Positions 1-7,870 of a stretch of 64,000 nt of DNA are shown here, piece after piece. Every line of letters begins with the position of its first letter. The first letter of the stretch is position 1. A program made the position numbers and the translations under genes. The notes beneath the pieces are model-generated. The model was given only the letters and a program-made list of their open reading frames with translations. It did not search any database and was not told where the DNA came from. Source of the stretch: Candidatus Competibacteraceae bacterium (GTDB lineage: Bacteria > Pseudomonadota > Gammaproteobacteria > Competibacterales > Competibacteraceae); the NCBI GenBank assembly GCA_003989085.1, contig RXIV01000005.1, positions 124,001-188,000 on the forward strand, given 5' to 3'.

Positions 1-402
1 ACTGCCATGCCGGTTTGCGCCCCGTTCCTGTTCGACGATCTGATTGATCATCATGTCGTAAGGCGTGGTGACCGGGCTGTCCGGATCGACATAGACCGTG
101 GGTCGGACGCCCTGAGCGATCAACGTGTCCCACTCCTTCAGGAACAGCAGCGGGTGGGACACGAAAAATCGCGACAGGAAAGTGGCGGCGCCGGCAAAGG
201 TTCCGCTGCCGACATGGCTAAAGACGTGACGCCGACCCTCTGGTGTCACCACGGTGTGGCCGGCCTGCGCCCCGCCGTTGAACCGCACCACGATCCCGTC
301 GCGCCCAACCGCAGCGGCATAAGCGGCGGTCATCCGGCCCTTGCCTTCATCGCCGAACTGAGCGCCGATGATAACTTGGGCGGTCGGATTCAGAGACATC
401 AT
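1..402 (-). CDS. PurA-like (adenylosuccinate synthetase family) protein, 3' part beyond the window
   Basis: Reading from 402 towards 1 gives 134 codons with no stop, so the gene runs off the left edge. Residues 17-22 are GDEGKG, the IMP/GTP-binding signature of adenylosuccinate synthetases, and AGHT follows about 30 residues later in GGAQAGHT (GGxNAGHT in the family). PurA joins IMP and aspartate using GTP. The start is one of two adjacent ATGs (402 or 399) behind ACAAGGAGTGCG, a good ribosome binding site. It lies 16 bp downstream of the vWA gene and is probably co-transcribed with it and the J-domain gene. This context is not typical of a housekeeping purA, so I infer a paralogue with a special role, but the missing C-terminal two thirds prevent a decision. 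The family call is firm; the reaction is not proven. Confidence 0.8.
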   Translation of the reverse strand, partial: MMSLNPTAQVIIGAQFGDEGKGRMTAAYAAAVGRDGIVVRFNGGAQAGHTVVTPEGRRHVFSHVGSGTFAGAATFLSRFFVSHPLLFLKEWDTLIAQGVRPTVYVDPDSPVTTPYDMMINQIVEQERGANRHGS

Positions 403-418
403 CGCACTCCTTGTCGCC

Positions 419-1333
419 TCAGAACCGCACAACGCCGGTATTCCGTGGGGGCGCCGGTTGCAGCGCCCCCACGGCGCGACGCACCACCGCAGCAGTTTTT
501 CCCGACCAGCTCTTGACGACCCGATCCCGGTCGCGGCCCTCGTTGACTTCCATCGCGGACACGATCACTTCAGCTAGCTTGCTGTGATCCGACAAGCCGA
601 TCACCCGTTGCCCCAGCAGATCAGTCCAGCGATTCCGCACCCCACGCGGATCATGGCGGGCGTGAGAACCTTCCTCCACGATGATGTGAAAGACATGGTA
701 TTGGCGACTGACCAGTGTGAGTAATTCGCGGGAATCGAAATCCCGCGTCACCTGGTCGCCGATGAACCGGGTGATGGCGGCAGCCGGCAAATCGACGGGC
801 GGTTCCTCATCGCCCACCGTGAAGAGATAACCCTTCTTGCCGCGCTTTTCAAAGCAGTCGGTCGCGGTATGCATCGCCGCGAAATACCACGGCAGGGTGT
901 AGGACTCGCAGGCGTTGCCGCCGCCGCCCTTTTCCAGCCACAACTTTTCCAATTGCCGGGCGATGCGAATATCGGCTTCAAACTGGGTCACCTGAAGCGG
1001 CGCTCGGTCGTACAACACATCACCGATGCCCGCAATCAGGATATGTGGGTCGGACACCGGCTTGCGAGCCAGGATTTCCTCCACCATTGTGCCGAGACCC
1101 TGGCGGGCCAGCGTATCGGCGATCATCCCCATTGAACCGGTTACATCCAGCCCGACGATGATGGCGGTCGATGCCGGATTCAGCACCGAGTCACGGGATT
1201 CGCGCAGGGCGACCCCCAGCGGATTCAGTTCCGGATCGATGGCGCGGGCGGTAAACACCGCGTCAGTCGTTTTGTGTGTTGTCGAAGCGGCGTAAGCGCT
1301 CCAGTCAGTCGCGTCCCAACGAGCGGTACCCAT
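419..1333 (-). CDS. von Willebrand factor A domain protein
   Basis: A 304-residue protein, predicted cytoplasmic because no signal peptide or membrane segment is visible. Residues 57-69 read AIIVGLDVTGSMG, a beta strand followed by the MIDAS metal site DxTGS. Such domains bind divalent metal and usually mediate protein-protein contacts, often with AAA+ ATPases or chaperone-like partners. A GGGGNACESY segment and a later VGDEEPP segment are conserved-looking loops I cannot assign. The ATG at 1333 is chosen over an upstream in-frame ATG at 1369 because AAGGAG lies just before it and because the longer start would overlap the preceding gene. It sits 10 bp after the J-domain gene and 16 bp before the PurA-like gene, so one operon is likely. 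The domain is clear; the function is unknown. Confidence 0.85.
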   Translation of the reverse strand: MGTARWDATDWSAYAASTTHKTTDAVFTARAIDPELNPLGVALRESRDSVLNPASTAIIVGLDVTGSMGMIADTLARQGLGTMVEEILARKPVSDPHILIAGIGDVLYDRAPLQVTQFEADIRIARQLEKLWLEKGGGGNACESYTLPWYFAAMHTATDCFEKRGKKGYLFTVGDEEPPVDLPAAAITRFIGDQVTRDFDSRELLTLVSRQYHVFHIIVEEGSHARHDPRGVRNRWTDLLGQRVIGLSDHSKLAEVIVSAMEVNEGRDRDRVVKSWSGKTAAVVRRAVGALQPAPPRNTGVVRF

Positions 1334-1343
1334 GAAATTCTCC

Positions 1344-2396
1344 TTACTTGCTTGGTGAGTAGAGATCATCTGCAGAGAGATCCAGCTTCATGAACCGGCG
1401 TTCGCCGAAGCTGGCGGTGAGCACCTGGCGTTGCCAGGTGTGGTAGTCATCAATAGCGGATGGGGGAGCCGGGAGCCTCAGCCAATCCAGCATCGGCGGC
1501 GGGGTGGCCTTTTCCCGCACCAGCCGCGCCCCGCTGATGTCGCCCAGCAACTCCCGACCCAGCGCACGGATTAGCTCCAGGTCAGTACGGATGTCGCCAC
1601 ATTTGCGGGTGATGACTTCGCCGGGCGCGTATTGGAGGGTGGCGGCCGGTGCGGCGCGCATCCGTTCTCCTTGCCGCACCGCATACCACCAACCGCCGAG
1701 CAGTGCGTAGCAGTGCTGTGGGGGCGAAATAAACCCGGTATCGACCCCGATGGCGTTGTGCGCGAGCCGGGCGTAATCGAGGTAGCACGCCAGGTTAAGC
1801 AGCGAGCTGAGGATCCAGGCCACTTGGCGGGCGTCCAGCCGACCGTTGAAATGATCAAGAACATCGCGTAGCAACAGCAAATCCGGGGTTTTCCGCACCA
1901 CCAGAACCCGGCTGTCTTCGGTTTCGATGTGGCGAATAATATCGGGCAGCGCAGGCTGGATTTCTGCCGCCATCTGCGGGTTAGCGCAAGGCAGGCGTTC
2001 GATGGCCTGAAGCGCGTTCTGAAATAGATCGGAATGGGCCTTATCAACCACATAGGCGACGATCCGGTCGCCCAGGAACATCCGCCCCAGCTCGAACTCC
2101 CGCATCTTGCGGTAGTAAATGTGATAGGTGGCGCCGTCGGTGGCGTGTACCCTCAACTGACCGGGGAGATTCCAGAGACCACCGCGCAGTTTTTGCGCCG
2201 CCGCATCATAAAGTCGGCTGAGGTGCTGGAATACTTCGGGGGTTCCGGTCTCGGGGCGGCGATCCGGATGCCAGATCGCGGCCAGCGCTCGGAACTCTTG
2301 TTTGGCCTGCTGCGCGTCGCCGGTGAATAGCCGTTCCGGTTCAAGCAGCGGGATCGCAAGCAAGGTTTCAGCAGATAACGCAGTGATCGGGTTCAT
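1344..2396 (-). CDS. N-terminal J-domain protein with a kinase-like C-terminal region
   Basis: A 350-residue protein. Residues 10-75 form a DnaJ-type J domain with the Hsp70-stimulating HPD tripeptide at 43-45 (IWHPDRRP). There is no Gly/Phe or zinc-finger region, so it is not canonical DnaJ. The rest has features of a protein-kinase fold: a VVDK strand where the ATP-binding lysine would sit, LAHNAIGVD at the catalytic-loop position instead of HRDxKxxN, LLGGW instead of DFG, then a segment like helix F (DIRTDLELIRALG). The missing catalytic motifs point to a pseudokinase; this is my inference. The ATG at 2396 is preferred to a GTG at 2402 because AGGAGG lies 5 nt upstream. It is the first gene of an operon divergent from the NrtR-type regulator. 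Confidence 0.75.
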   Translation of the reverse strand: MNPITALSAETLLAIPLLEPERLFTGDAQQAKQEFRALAAIWHPDRRPETGTPEVFQHLSRLYDAAAQKLRGGLWNLPGQLRVHATDGATYHIYYRKMREFELGRMFLGDRIVAYVVDKAHSDLFQNALQAIERLPCANPQMAAEIQPALPDIIRHIETEDSRVLVVRKTPDLLLLRDVLDHFNGRLDARQVAWILSSLLNLACYLDYARLAHNAIGVDTGFISPPQHCYALLGGWWYAVRQGERMRAAPAATLQYAPGEVITRKCGDIRTDLELIRALGRELLGDISGARLVREKATPPPMLDWLRLPAPPSAIDDYHTWQRQVLTASFGERRFMKLDLSADDLYSPSK

Positions 2397-2432
2397 AGCC
2401 ACCTCCTGGGCAGAAACATTAGCCTAGTTAAT

Positions 2433-2450
2433 TGTAATTTGCAAGTAACA
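2433..2450. promoter_or_regulatory. Operator-like inverted repeat proximal to the J-domain operon
   Basis: TGTAATTTGCAAGTAACA, an imperfect inverted repeat, matches the 18-bp element at 2503-2520 at 14 of 18 positions. It ends about 36 bp before the J-domain start codon. Two related boxes in one divergent intergenic region next to an NrtR-type regulator suggest binding sites for that regulator. Neither site was compared with known NrtR motifs. Confidence 0.5.
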
Positions 2451-2502
2451 TTTAAAATAATTTTTCATAGACTCTGCAATGTATCTAAGTCATACTAATT
2501 AT

Positions 2503-2520
2503 TGTTATTTACTAATAACA
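2503..2520. promoter_or_regulatory. Operator-like perfect inverted repeat proximal to the NrtR-type gene
   Basis: TGTTATTTACTAATAACA is a perfect inverted repeat with 7-bp arms and a 4-bp spacer. It ends 24 bp upstream of the regulator start codon, so binding there would probably repress the gene itself. It begins exactly 70 bp from the start of the related element at 2433. Confidence 0.55.
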
Positions 2521-2544
2521 TTGAACTATGACGGAGAATTTTGC

Positions 2545-3204
2545 ATGGAACCCAGCATGCGGCAACCTCTGGTTATGGTGGATACGGCGCTGTTCACCAT
2601 CCGTGATGAGCGTCTTTGCCTGATTCTGGCGCGGCGTCAGGAACCGCCGTTTGCCGGGGTGCTTGCCCTACCGGGTGGATTTGTGCATGTCGAAGAAGAC
2701 GCGGATACCGCAATGGCGGCGCGGCGGGTAATCCGCCACAAGGTCGGCTTTGACGCGCCGTATCTGGAGCAGTTATTCACATTTTCCGGCCCCGCCCGCG
2801 ATCCGCGTGGTTGGTCGGTGAGTGTCGCCTACTACGCGCTGATTCCTTTATCGCTGCTGGATCAGAGTCAGGTCGCGGAAACATGGCCGGCGGAGGCGCT
2901 GCCACCGCTGCCGTTTGATCATTCGCAGATCGTCGCCCAGGCGGTCGAGCGGCTTCGCAGCAAGGCGACCTATTCGTCACTGCCGGCCTTCCTGCTGCCG
3001 GGAGAATTCACGATGAACGAGCTGCATCGTATCTATGAGCAAAGCATCGGCGCTCGCCTCGACAAAGCATCGTTCCGACACAAAATCCTGGAGCAAGGTA
3101 TCATCGAAGCGCTCCCGGATCGGTTCCGGGTCGGTGCGCACCGACCGGCTCAGCTTTATCGTTTGGCGAGTACGGCGCTCACGCCGTTCGAGCGGAAAAT
3201 CTGA
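2545..3204 (+). CDS. nrtR: NrtR-family transcriptional regulator (degenerate Nudix domain plus winged helix)
   Basis: A 219-residue protein with an N-terminal Nudix fold (about residues 5-140) and a C-terminal helix-turn-helix region (about 150-215, LPGEFTMNELHRIYEQ onward). The Nudix box starts normally with LPGGFV, but the catalytic RExxEE is replaced by RVIRHK, so hydrolysis is unlikely. That matches the NrtR family, in which the Nudix domain senses ADP-ribose or related NAD metabolites and controls DNA binding. The ATG at 2545 follows GGAG by 9 nt; a longer in-frame start at 2479 would lie across the operator at 2503-2520. The gene diverges from the J-domain/vWA/PurA-like operon, its likely target. 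No NAD biosynthesis gene is visible nearby. Confidence 0.8.
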   Translation: MEPSMRQPLVMVDTALFTIRDERLCLILARRQEPPFAGVLALPGGFVHVEEDADTAMAARRVIRHKVGFDAPYLEQLFTFSGPARDPRGWSVSVAYYALIPLSLLDQSQVAETWPAEALPPLPFDHSQIVAQAVERLRSKATYSSLPAFLLPGEFTMNELHRIYEQSIGARLDKASFRHKILEQGIIEALPDRFRVGAHRPAQLYRLASTALTPFERKI

Positions 3205-3376
3205 CTTCTACCGGCTTCTATGGAAGGAAGAAAACAACGCAGGAATGAGGGGCAGGGAGACCATCGGGCAACAGAAGCAGGCGTTTCGCTTCTGGTTTAA
3301 ACGCTGTCTGGGCTGAGCGGGTTGCCGCCGGTTCTACGGCGGTGAATGGCGTTTCGAGCGGGGAGTATGGACAAAC

Positions 3377-3408
3377 GGCTGCCCGCAGCCTGAACGCTGC
3401 GGGCAGCC
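3377..3408 (-). terminator. Probable rho-independent terminator of the pyrophosphatase gene
   Basis: A perfect 13-bp GC-rich stem (GGCTGCCCGCAGC and its complement) with a 6-nt loop lies 12 bp after the stop codon of the gene at 3421. On the minus strand it is followed by GTTTGT, only a weak U tract. The 3205-3420 stretch holds no other recognisable feature. Confidence 0.6.
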
Positions 3409-3420
3409 AAGGGGCGATGC

Positions 3421-5979
3421 TCAGGCCGATTCGGTAACGGTCTGGCCTTCGTCCGGGTCGCTCTCATCCGGCGTTTCAGAGTTAATTCGCATCCGGTAGA
3501 AGCTGCGGAATACAAACACGAGGTTGATAACCAGGAACAGAGCAGCCATGTTCAAGGCCAGGGCTTGTTGACCCTGGGCGGCGAGGCCGACCGCCATTTC
3601 AACCGCCAGCAGACCAAACAGGGTGGTGAACTTGATGATCGGGTTCATGGCGACCGAGCAGGTGTCCTTGAACGGGTCGCCCACGGTGTCGCCGACCACC
3701 ACGGCAGCATGCAAATCAGTGCCCTTGGCCCGCAGTTCGGTTTCCACGATCTTCTTGGCGTTATCCCATGCGCCGCCGGCGTTAGCCATGAACACAGCTT
3801 GATACAGCCCGATAATCGCCAGTGAGATCAGATAGCCGATGAAGAAGAACGGCTCGATGAAGGCGCAGGCCAGGGTGCCGAAGAACACCGCCATGAAGAT
3901 GTTGAACATCCCTTTTTGCGCGTAGATCGTGCAGATCTCTACCACCTTCTTGCTGTCCTGGGTGGAGGCTTTGGTCGCCCCGTCAAGCTTCATGTGCGCC
4001 TTGATGTATTCCACGGCGCGATAAGCGCCGGTGGATACCGCTTGGGTGGATGCGCCGGAAAACCAGAAGATGGTCGCGCCGCCAGAAACCAGACCCAGCA
4101 GGAAGGGTGGGTAAAGCAGCGATAGCTTGTCGAGATTTTCGGTCAAGCCACCTGTCAGCAGCATCACGATGGAAAACACCATGGTCGCCGCGCCGACGAC
4201 TGCGGTGCCGATCAGCACTGGCTTAGCGGTAGCCTTGAAGGTGTTGCCAGCGCCGTCATTTTCTTCCAGCAAATCCTTGGCGACCGTGAAGTCGGGTTTG
4301 AAGCCGAAATCGCGCTTGATCTCGGCCTTGATGCCGGGCAGTTGCTCGATGGTGGAAAGTTCGTAAACCGACTGGGCGTTGTCGGTGACCGGCCCGTAAC
4401 TATCGACCGCGATGGTCACTGGTCCCATGCCAAGGAAGCCAAAGGCGACCAGACCGAAGGAGAATACAGCGGCCATGATCGCCGCTTTGGCCGGCACCGG
4501 ATTAATGACGGCGGCCAGGTCATGTTGCGATACCAGGTAGGCTCCGGACATCAGGCTGACGATGACGACGCCCATCCAGAAAGCAGAGAAGTTGCCGGCG
4601 GTCAGGCCGGCCAGGATGTTGAGGCTGGCGCCGCCCTCGCGGGAAGCGGTTACGACTTCGCGTACATGGCCGGAACGGGTCGAGGTGAAGACCTTGACCA
4701 CTTCGGGGATGATCGCGCCGGCCAGGGTGCCGAAAGTGATGATCAACGACAACTGCCACCATAGATTGCCGTAGCTCTTGCCGCCGATGGCAATGTCGCC
4801 GATCAGCAAGTACGACACCGCGAAGGTCAGTACGAGCGACACGCCGGAGGTGATCCAGACCAGCGAGGTCAGCGGGGCCTCGAAATCGAAGTGGGCCAGA
4901 GCGCCATAGCGACGCTGGGCAATGGTGGCATTGGCCAGATAGGACGCGCCGGAGGCGACGATCATCATAACCCGCATGGCGAAAATCCAGACCAGCAATT
5001 GCACCTGCACAGCGGCTTCGGGCACCGCCAGCATGATGAAGCTGATCAGCGCCACGCCGGTCACGCCGTAGGTCTCGAAGCCGTCGGCGGTGGGGCCGAC
5101 CGAGTCGCCGGCGTTGTCGCCCACGCAGTCAGCAATCACGCCAGGGTTGCGGGCATCGTCTTCCTTGATCTTGAAAACAATCTTCATCAAGTCGGAGCCG
5201 ATGTCAGCAATCTTGGTGAAGATGCCGCCGGCAATCCGCAGCGCTGCCGCGCCGAGCGATTCACCAATGGCGAAACCGATGAAACACTTGCCGGCCAGCG
5301 CGGGCGATACGAACAGCAGGATCGCCAGCATGATGAGCAATTCAGTAGAAATCAGCAGCATGCCGATGGCAATGCCAGACTGGAGCGGAATCGCGTAGAC
5401 CGGATAAGCCTGACCCCGCAGCGAGGCAAACGCGGTTCGGCTGTTGGCCAGCGTATTGATCCGGATGCCGAACCAGGCAACCCCAAAGGAGCCGGCAATG
5501 CCGATCAGCGAGAACGCCAGGATCAGCACTACTTCCGCCAGGTTCATGTGTTGAACCCAGCCAAAGTAGGCAACCATGATGACGGCGATGAACGCTTCCA
5601 GGATCAGCAGGAATTTGCCTTGCGTGATCATGTAGGTTTTGCAGGTTTCATAGATCAGTTCGCTGACTTCGGCCATCGAACGATGTACCGGCAGCCGGCG
5701 GATCTGGCCGTAGATCACTGCGCCAAAGATCAGTCCGCCGATACAAATGAGCAAGCCGTAAGAGAGCAGAGTCCAGCCCGTCACGCCACCTAGAAAGGTG
5801 GCTAGCGATCCGTCGCTGAGCTTGGGCAATACCAGATTAGCTTCGCTGACATGGGCCGGTGCGGCGAATGCTGGGAATGCGCTCAATCCAAGCGCGGAAA
5901 GCAGGAACAGCAGCGATAGAAACCAACGCGCCATGCCCTGGCACCAAGTGGGCATGCGGACTAATCTTGCGAGCGTCAT
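3421..5979 (-). CDS. hppA: Membrane-bound ion-translocating pyrophosphatase, divergent clade
   Basis: An 852-residue, strongly hydrophobic protein with many membrane segments. It couples pyrophosphate hydrolysis to H+ (or Na+) export across the inner membrane. Family signatures are GDNAGDSVGPTADGFETYG in the middle and VGDTVGDPFKDT near the C-terminus, both carrying the acidic residues that bind Mg-PPi. The usual DVGADLVGKVE substrate motif is altered to DIGSDLMKIVFK, and the GNTTAA segment to GNFSAF, so this is a divergent branch and I do not assign the ion or potassium dependence. The first 40 residues look like a signal peptide ending AFA-APAH, making it longer than most relatives. The ATG at 5979 follows GGGGAAG. 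It appears to be a single-gene unit with its own hairpin terminator. Confidence 0.9.
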   Translation of the reverse strand: MTLARLVRMPTWCQGMARWFLSLLFLLSALGLSAFPAFAAPAHVSEANLVLPKLSDGSLATFLGGVTGWTLLSYGLLICIGGLIFGAVIYGQIRRLPVHRSMAEVSELIYETCKTYMITQGKFLLILEAFIAVIMVAYFGWVQHMNLAEVVLILAFSLIGIAGSFGVAWFGIRINTLANSRTAFASLRGQAYPVYAIPLQSGIAIGMLLISTELLIMLAILLFVSPALAGKCFIGFAIGESLGAAALRIAGGIFTKIADIGSDLMKIVFKIKEDDARNPGVIADCVGDNAGDSVGPTADGFETYGVTGVALISFIMLAVPEAAVQVQLLVWIFAMRVMMIVASGASYLANATIAQRRYGALAHFDFEAPLTSLVWITSGVSLVLTFAVSYLLIGDIAIGGKSYGNLWWQLSLIITFGTLAGAIIPEVVKVFTSTRSGHVREVVTASREGGASLNILAGLTAGNFSAFWMGVVIVSLMSGAYLVSQHDLAAVINPVPAKAAIMAAVFSFGLVAFGFLGMGPVTIAVDSYGPVTDNAQSVYELSTIEQLPGIKAEIKRDFGFKPDFTVAKDLLEENDGAGNTFKATAKPVLIGTAVVGAATMVFSIVMLLTGGLTENLDKLSLLYPPFLLGLVSGGATIFWFSGASTQAVSTGAYRAVEYIKAHMKLDGATKASTQDSKKVVEICTIYAQKGMFNIFMAVFFGTLACAFIEPFFFIGYLISLAIIGLYQAVFMANAGGAWDNAKKIVETELRAKGTDLHAAVVVGDTVGDPFKDTCSVAMNPIIKFTTLFGLLAVEMAVGLAAQGQQALALNMAALFLVINLVFVFRSFYRMRINSETPDESDPDEGQTVTESA

Positions 5980-6239
5980 AGATGTTCTTCCCCTGAAAGC
6001 AACCCGAGCGGTGAACTCACCAAGAGCGGTCCTGATCCGCTACCACCCGGAAACGGGCGGCGTCCGGTCGCTAGCAATCGCCGTGCCTGATTTATTTGTA
6101 ATTTAATTTATTGTTTAAGCTTGTTTTTTTTGGGGGGCATGCAAGATTACACCGTGGCTATCGCTACGTAGCAGCGGTGATTGTCGGTAACGGCACAAGT
6201 TATTTAGCTCATCGGCGCTGTCGCATTAGCACGACCGAC
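5980..6239. other. Intergenic region upstream of hppA
   Basis: This 260-bp gap lies between the pyrophosphatase start and the stop of the spermidine synthase-like gene, both on the minus strand. It includes an AT-rich tract around 6088-6130 containing an eight-T run, which could hold the hppA promoter or the 3' end of the upstream transcript. No convincing gene, hairpin or named regulatory site was seen. Confidence 0.4.
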
Positions 6240-7736
6240 TCATGGGGTGACCTGCCGCCATTCATTTTCGTAGTAGCGCACCAGGATTTGGTTATTCAGC
6301 CGGTTAATTTCGGCGGCAACCGGGCTCATGTCCGGTGGGAACTGCAACAGCGTGGGCAGGAGGTCTGGCGTTACAAAGCGCAGACCGGGCGGATAGTGAT
6401 CCGGCGCTTGCCACGGTTGGCGGGTCGCCAGAGCAAAGCCCCATTCACCAAAGGCCGGGACATAGGCGTGATAGGGCGTGACGTTCAGCCCAACGCTCTC
6501 AAGGGTGCGGACGATGCACCAGAACGACTGGCGGGCGTACAGTGGCGAAGTGGTTTGCACCACCGCCGCGCCGTACGCCGCCAGCCGCTTTTCCAACAGC
6601 CGATAGAACACGTTGCTGTACAGCTTGCCCAGCGAATAATTACTCGGGTCGGGAAAGTCGACCACGATAAAATCAAACACGCCGGGATTTTCCTCCAGCC
6701 AGCGAAACGCATCAGCGTTGATCACGTTGACCTTGGGTGAATTGAGAGAATTGTTATTGATCCGGGTGAGCAAGGGGTGTTCGGCAAACAGCCGGGTCAT
6801 TTCCGGATCAAGATCAACCAGGGTGATCGATTCAATCGAGGTGTAGCGAAGGATTTCACGCACCGCCAGTCCGTCGCCCCCACCCAGCACCAGCGCCCGC
6901 CGTGCGCCTGGCGTTGCACTTAATCCCGGATGCACCAGCGCTTCGTGGTAGCGGTATTCGTCGCGGGAGCTGAATTGCAGGTTATTGTTGAGGAACAGTC
7001 GCAGGTCGTCTTTCCAGCGGGTAAGCACGATCCGCTGATAGGGTGAGCTGCGGGCCAGCACGATCTCGTCGGCGTAAAGATTCTCTTCGGCCAGCGCGGT
7101 GATCCGGTCGGCGGCGATGAACCCGGCAGTGAGCGCCACAATGGCGGCCAGACATTGACCGCGCAGCCAGCGCTGTTGCGGCAACTGATTGCGGAACAAC
7201 CACAGCGCCCAGGCTGCCACCAGCGTATTGAGCAGGCCAAACAGCAGGCTGGTGCGGTTCAGCCCTAGATGCGGAGCCAGCAGAATCGGAAACAGCAGCG
7301 ACACCGCCAACGCGCCCAGATAGTCGAAGGTCAGCACTTGCGCCACCAGATCCTTGAAGGCGAACTGCTGCTTGAGGATGCGCATCACCAGCGGGATTTC
7401 CAGCCCGACCAGGATGCCGATGATCAGGACCAGTCCATACAGGGTCGGGCGGAATGCGCCGCCCCAGGCGAAGATCAGGAACAGCGCCGGGGCGGAGAAG
7501 CCGCCCAATATCCCGACCGCCAGTTCGATCTGGACGAACCGGGCCACCAGTCCCCGGACGACATAACGCGACAGCCAGGAACCGATCCCCATAGCGAACA
7601 GGTAGCTTCCGATCACAGTGGAAAACTGGGTGACGGAATCACCAAGCAGGTAGCTGGCCAAAGCGCCGGCGATCAGTTCATAGACCAGGCCGCAGGAAGC
7701 GATGATGAAAACAGAGAAGAGTAGGGCGTGGGTCAT
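6240..7736 (-). CDS. Membrane-anchored spermidine synthase-like aminopropyltransferase
   Basis: A 498-residue two-part protein. The first 200 or so residues contain several hydrophobic membrane segments, including the tracts around LFSVFIIASCGLVYELIAG and LYGLVLIIGILVGLEIPLV. The remainder is a spermidine synthase (SpeE) fold with the nucleotide-binding motif VLVLGGGDGLAVREIL, the acidic VDLDPEM strand end and the catalytic-region segment VVDFPDPSNYSLGKLYS. SpeE enzymes transfer an aminopropyl group from decarboxylated S-adenosylmethionine to a diamine. Membrane-fused relatives are widespread and mostly uncharacterised, so the true substrate is uncertain. The gene diverges from mobA across a 134-bp gap. 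Confidence 0.85.
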   Translation of the reverse strand: MTHALLFSVFIIASCGLVYELIAGALASYLLGDSVTQFSTVIGSYLFAMGIGSWLSRYVVRGLVARFVQIELAVGILGGFSAPALFLIFAWGGAFRPTLYGLVLIIGILVGLEIPLVMRILKQQFAFKDLVAQVLTFDYLGALAVSLLFPILLAPHLGLNRTSLLFGLLNTLVAAWALWLFRNQLPQQRWLRGQCLAAIVALTAGFIAADRITALAEENLYADEIVLARSSPYQRIVLTRWKDDLRLFLNNNLQFSSRDEYRYHEALVHPGLSATPGARRALVLGGGDGLAVREILRYTSIESITLVDLDPEMTRLFAEHPLLTRINNNSLNSPKVNVINADAFRWLEENPGVFDFIVVDFPDPSNYSLGKLYSNVFYRLLEKRLAAYGAAVVQTTSPLYARQSFWCIVRTLESVGLNVTPYHAYVPAFGEWGFALATRQPWQAPDHYPPGLRFVTPDLLPTLLQFPPDMSPVAAEINRLNNQILVRYYENEWRQVTP

Positions 7737-7870
7737 AGGTATGGGATGGTGGTGGAGACGAACCTTTACAGCGAGCGCGAAGGAGCATGAGATGAGGGAT
7801 GATAACCCGCAACCCTGAATCCTGCGGATAGCCGATGTCCGTAGGCCAAGTTATCAACGGGAACATTGAT

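Noticed and set aside
7-516. Plus-strand open frame of 169 codons at the left edge
   Set aside because: It runs antisense to the clear PurA-like gene on the minus strand and has no family features.
4891-5793. 300-codon plus-strand frame inside hppA
   Set aside because: It is a shadow frame of the pyrophosphatase gene in GC-rich DNA, rich in His, Gln and Asp in a way typical of antisense frames.
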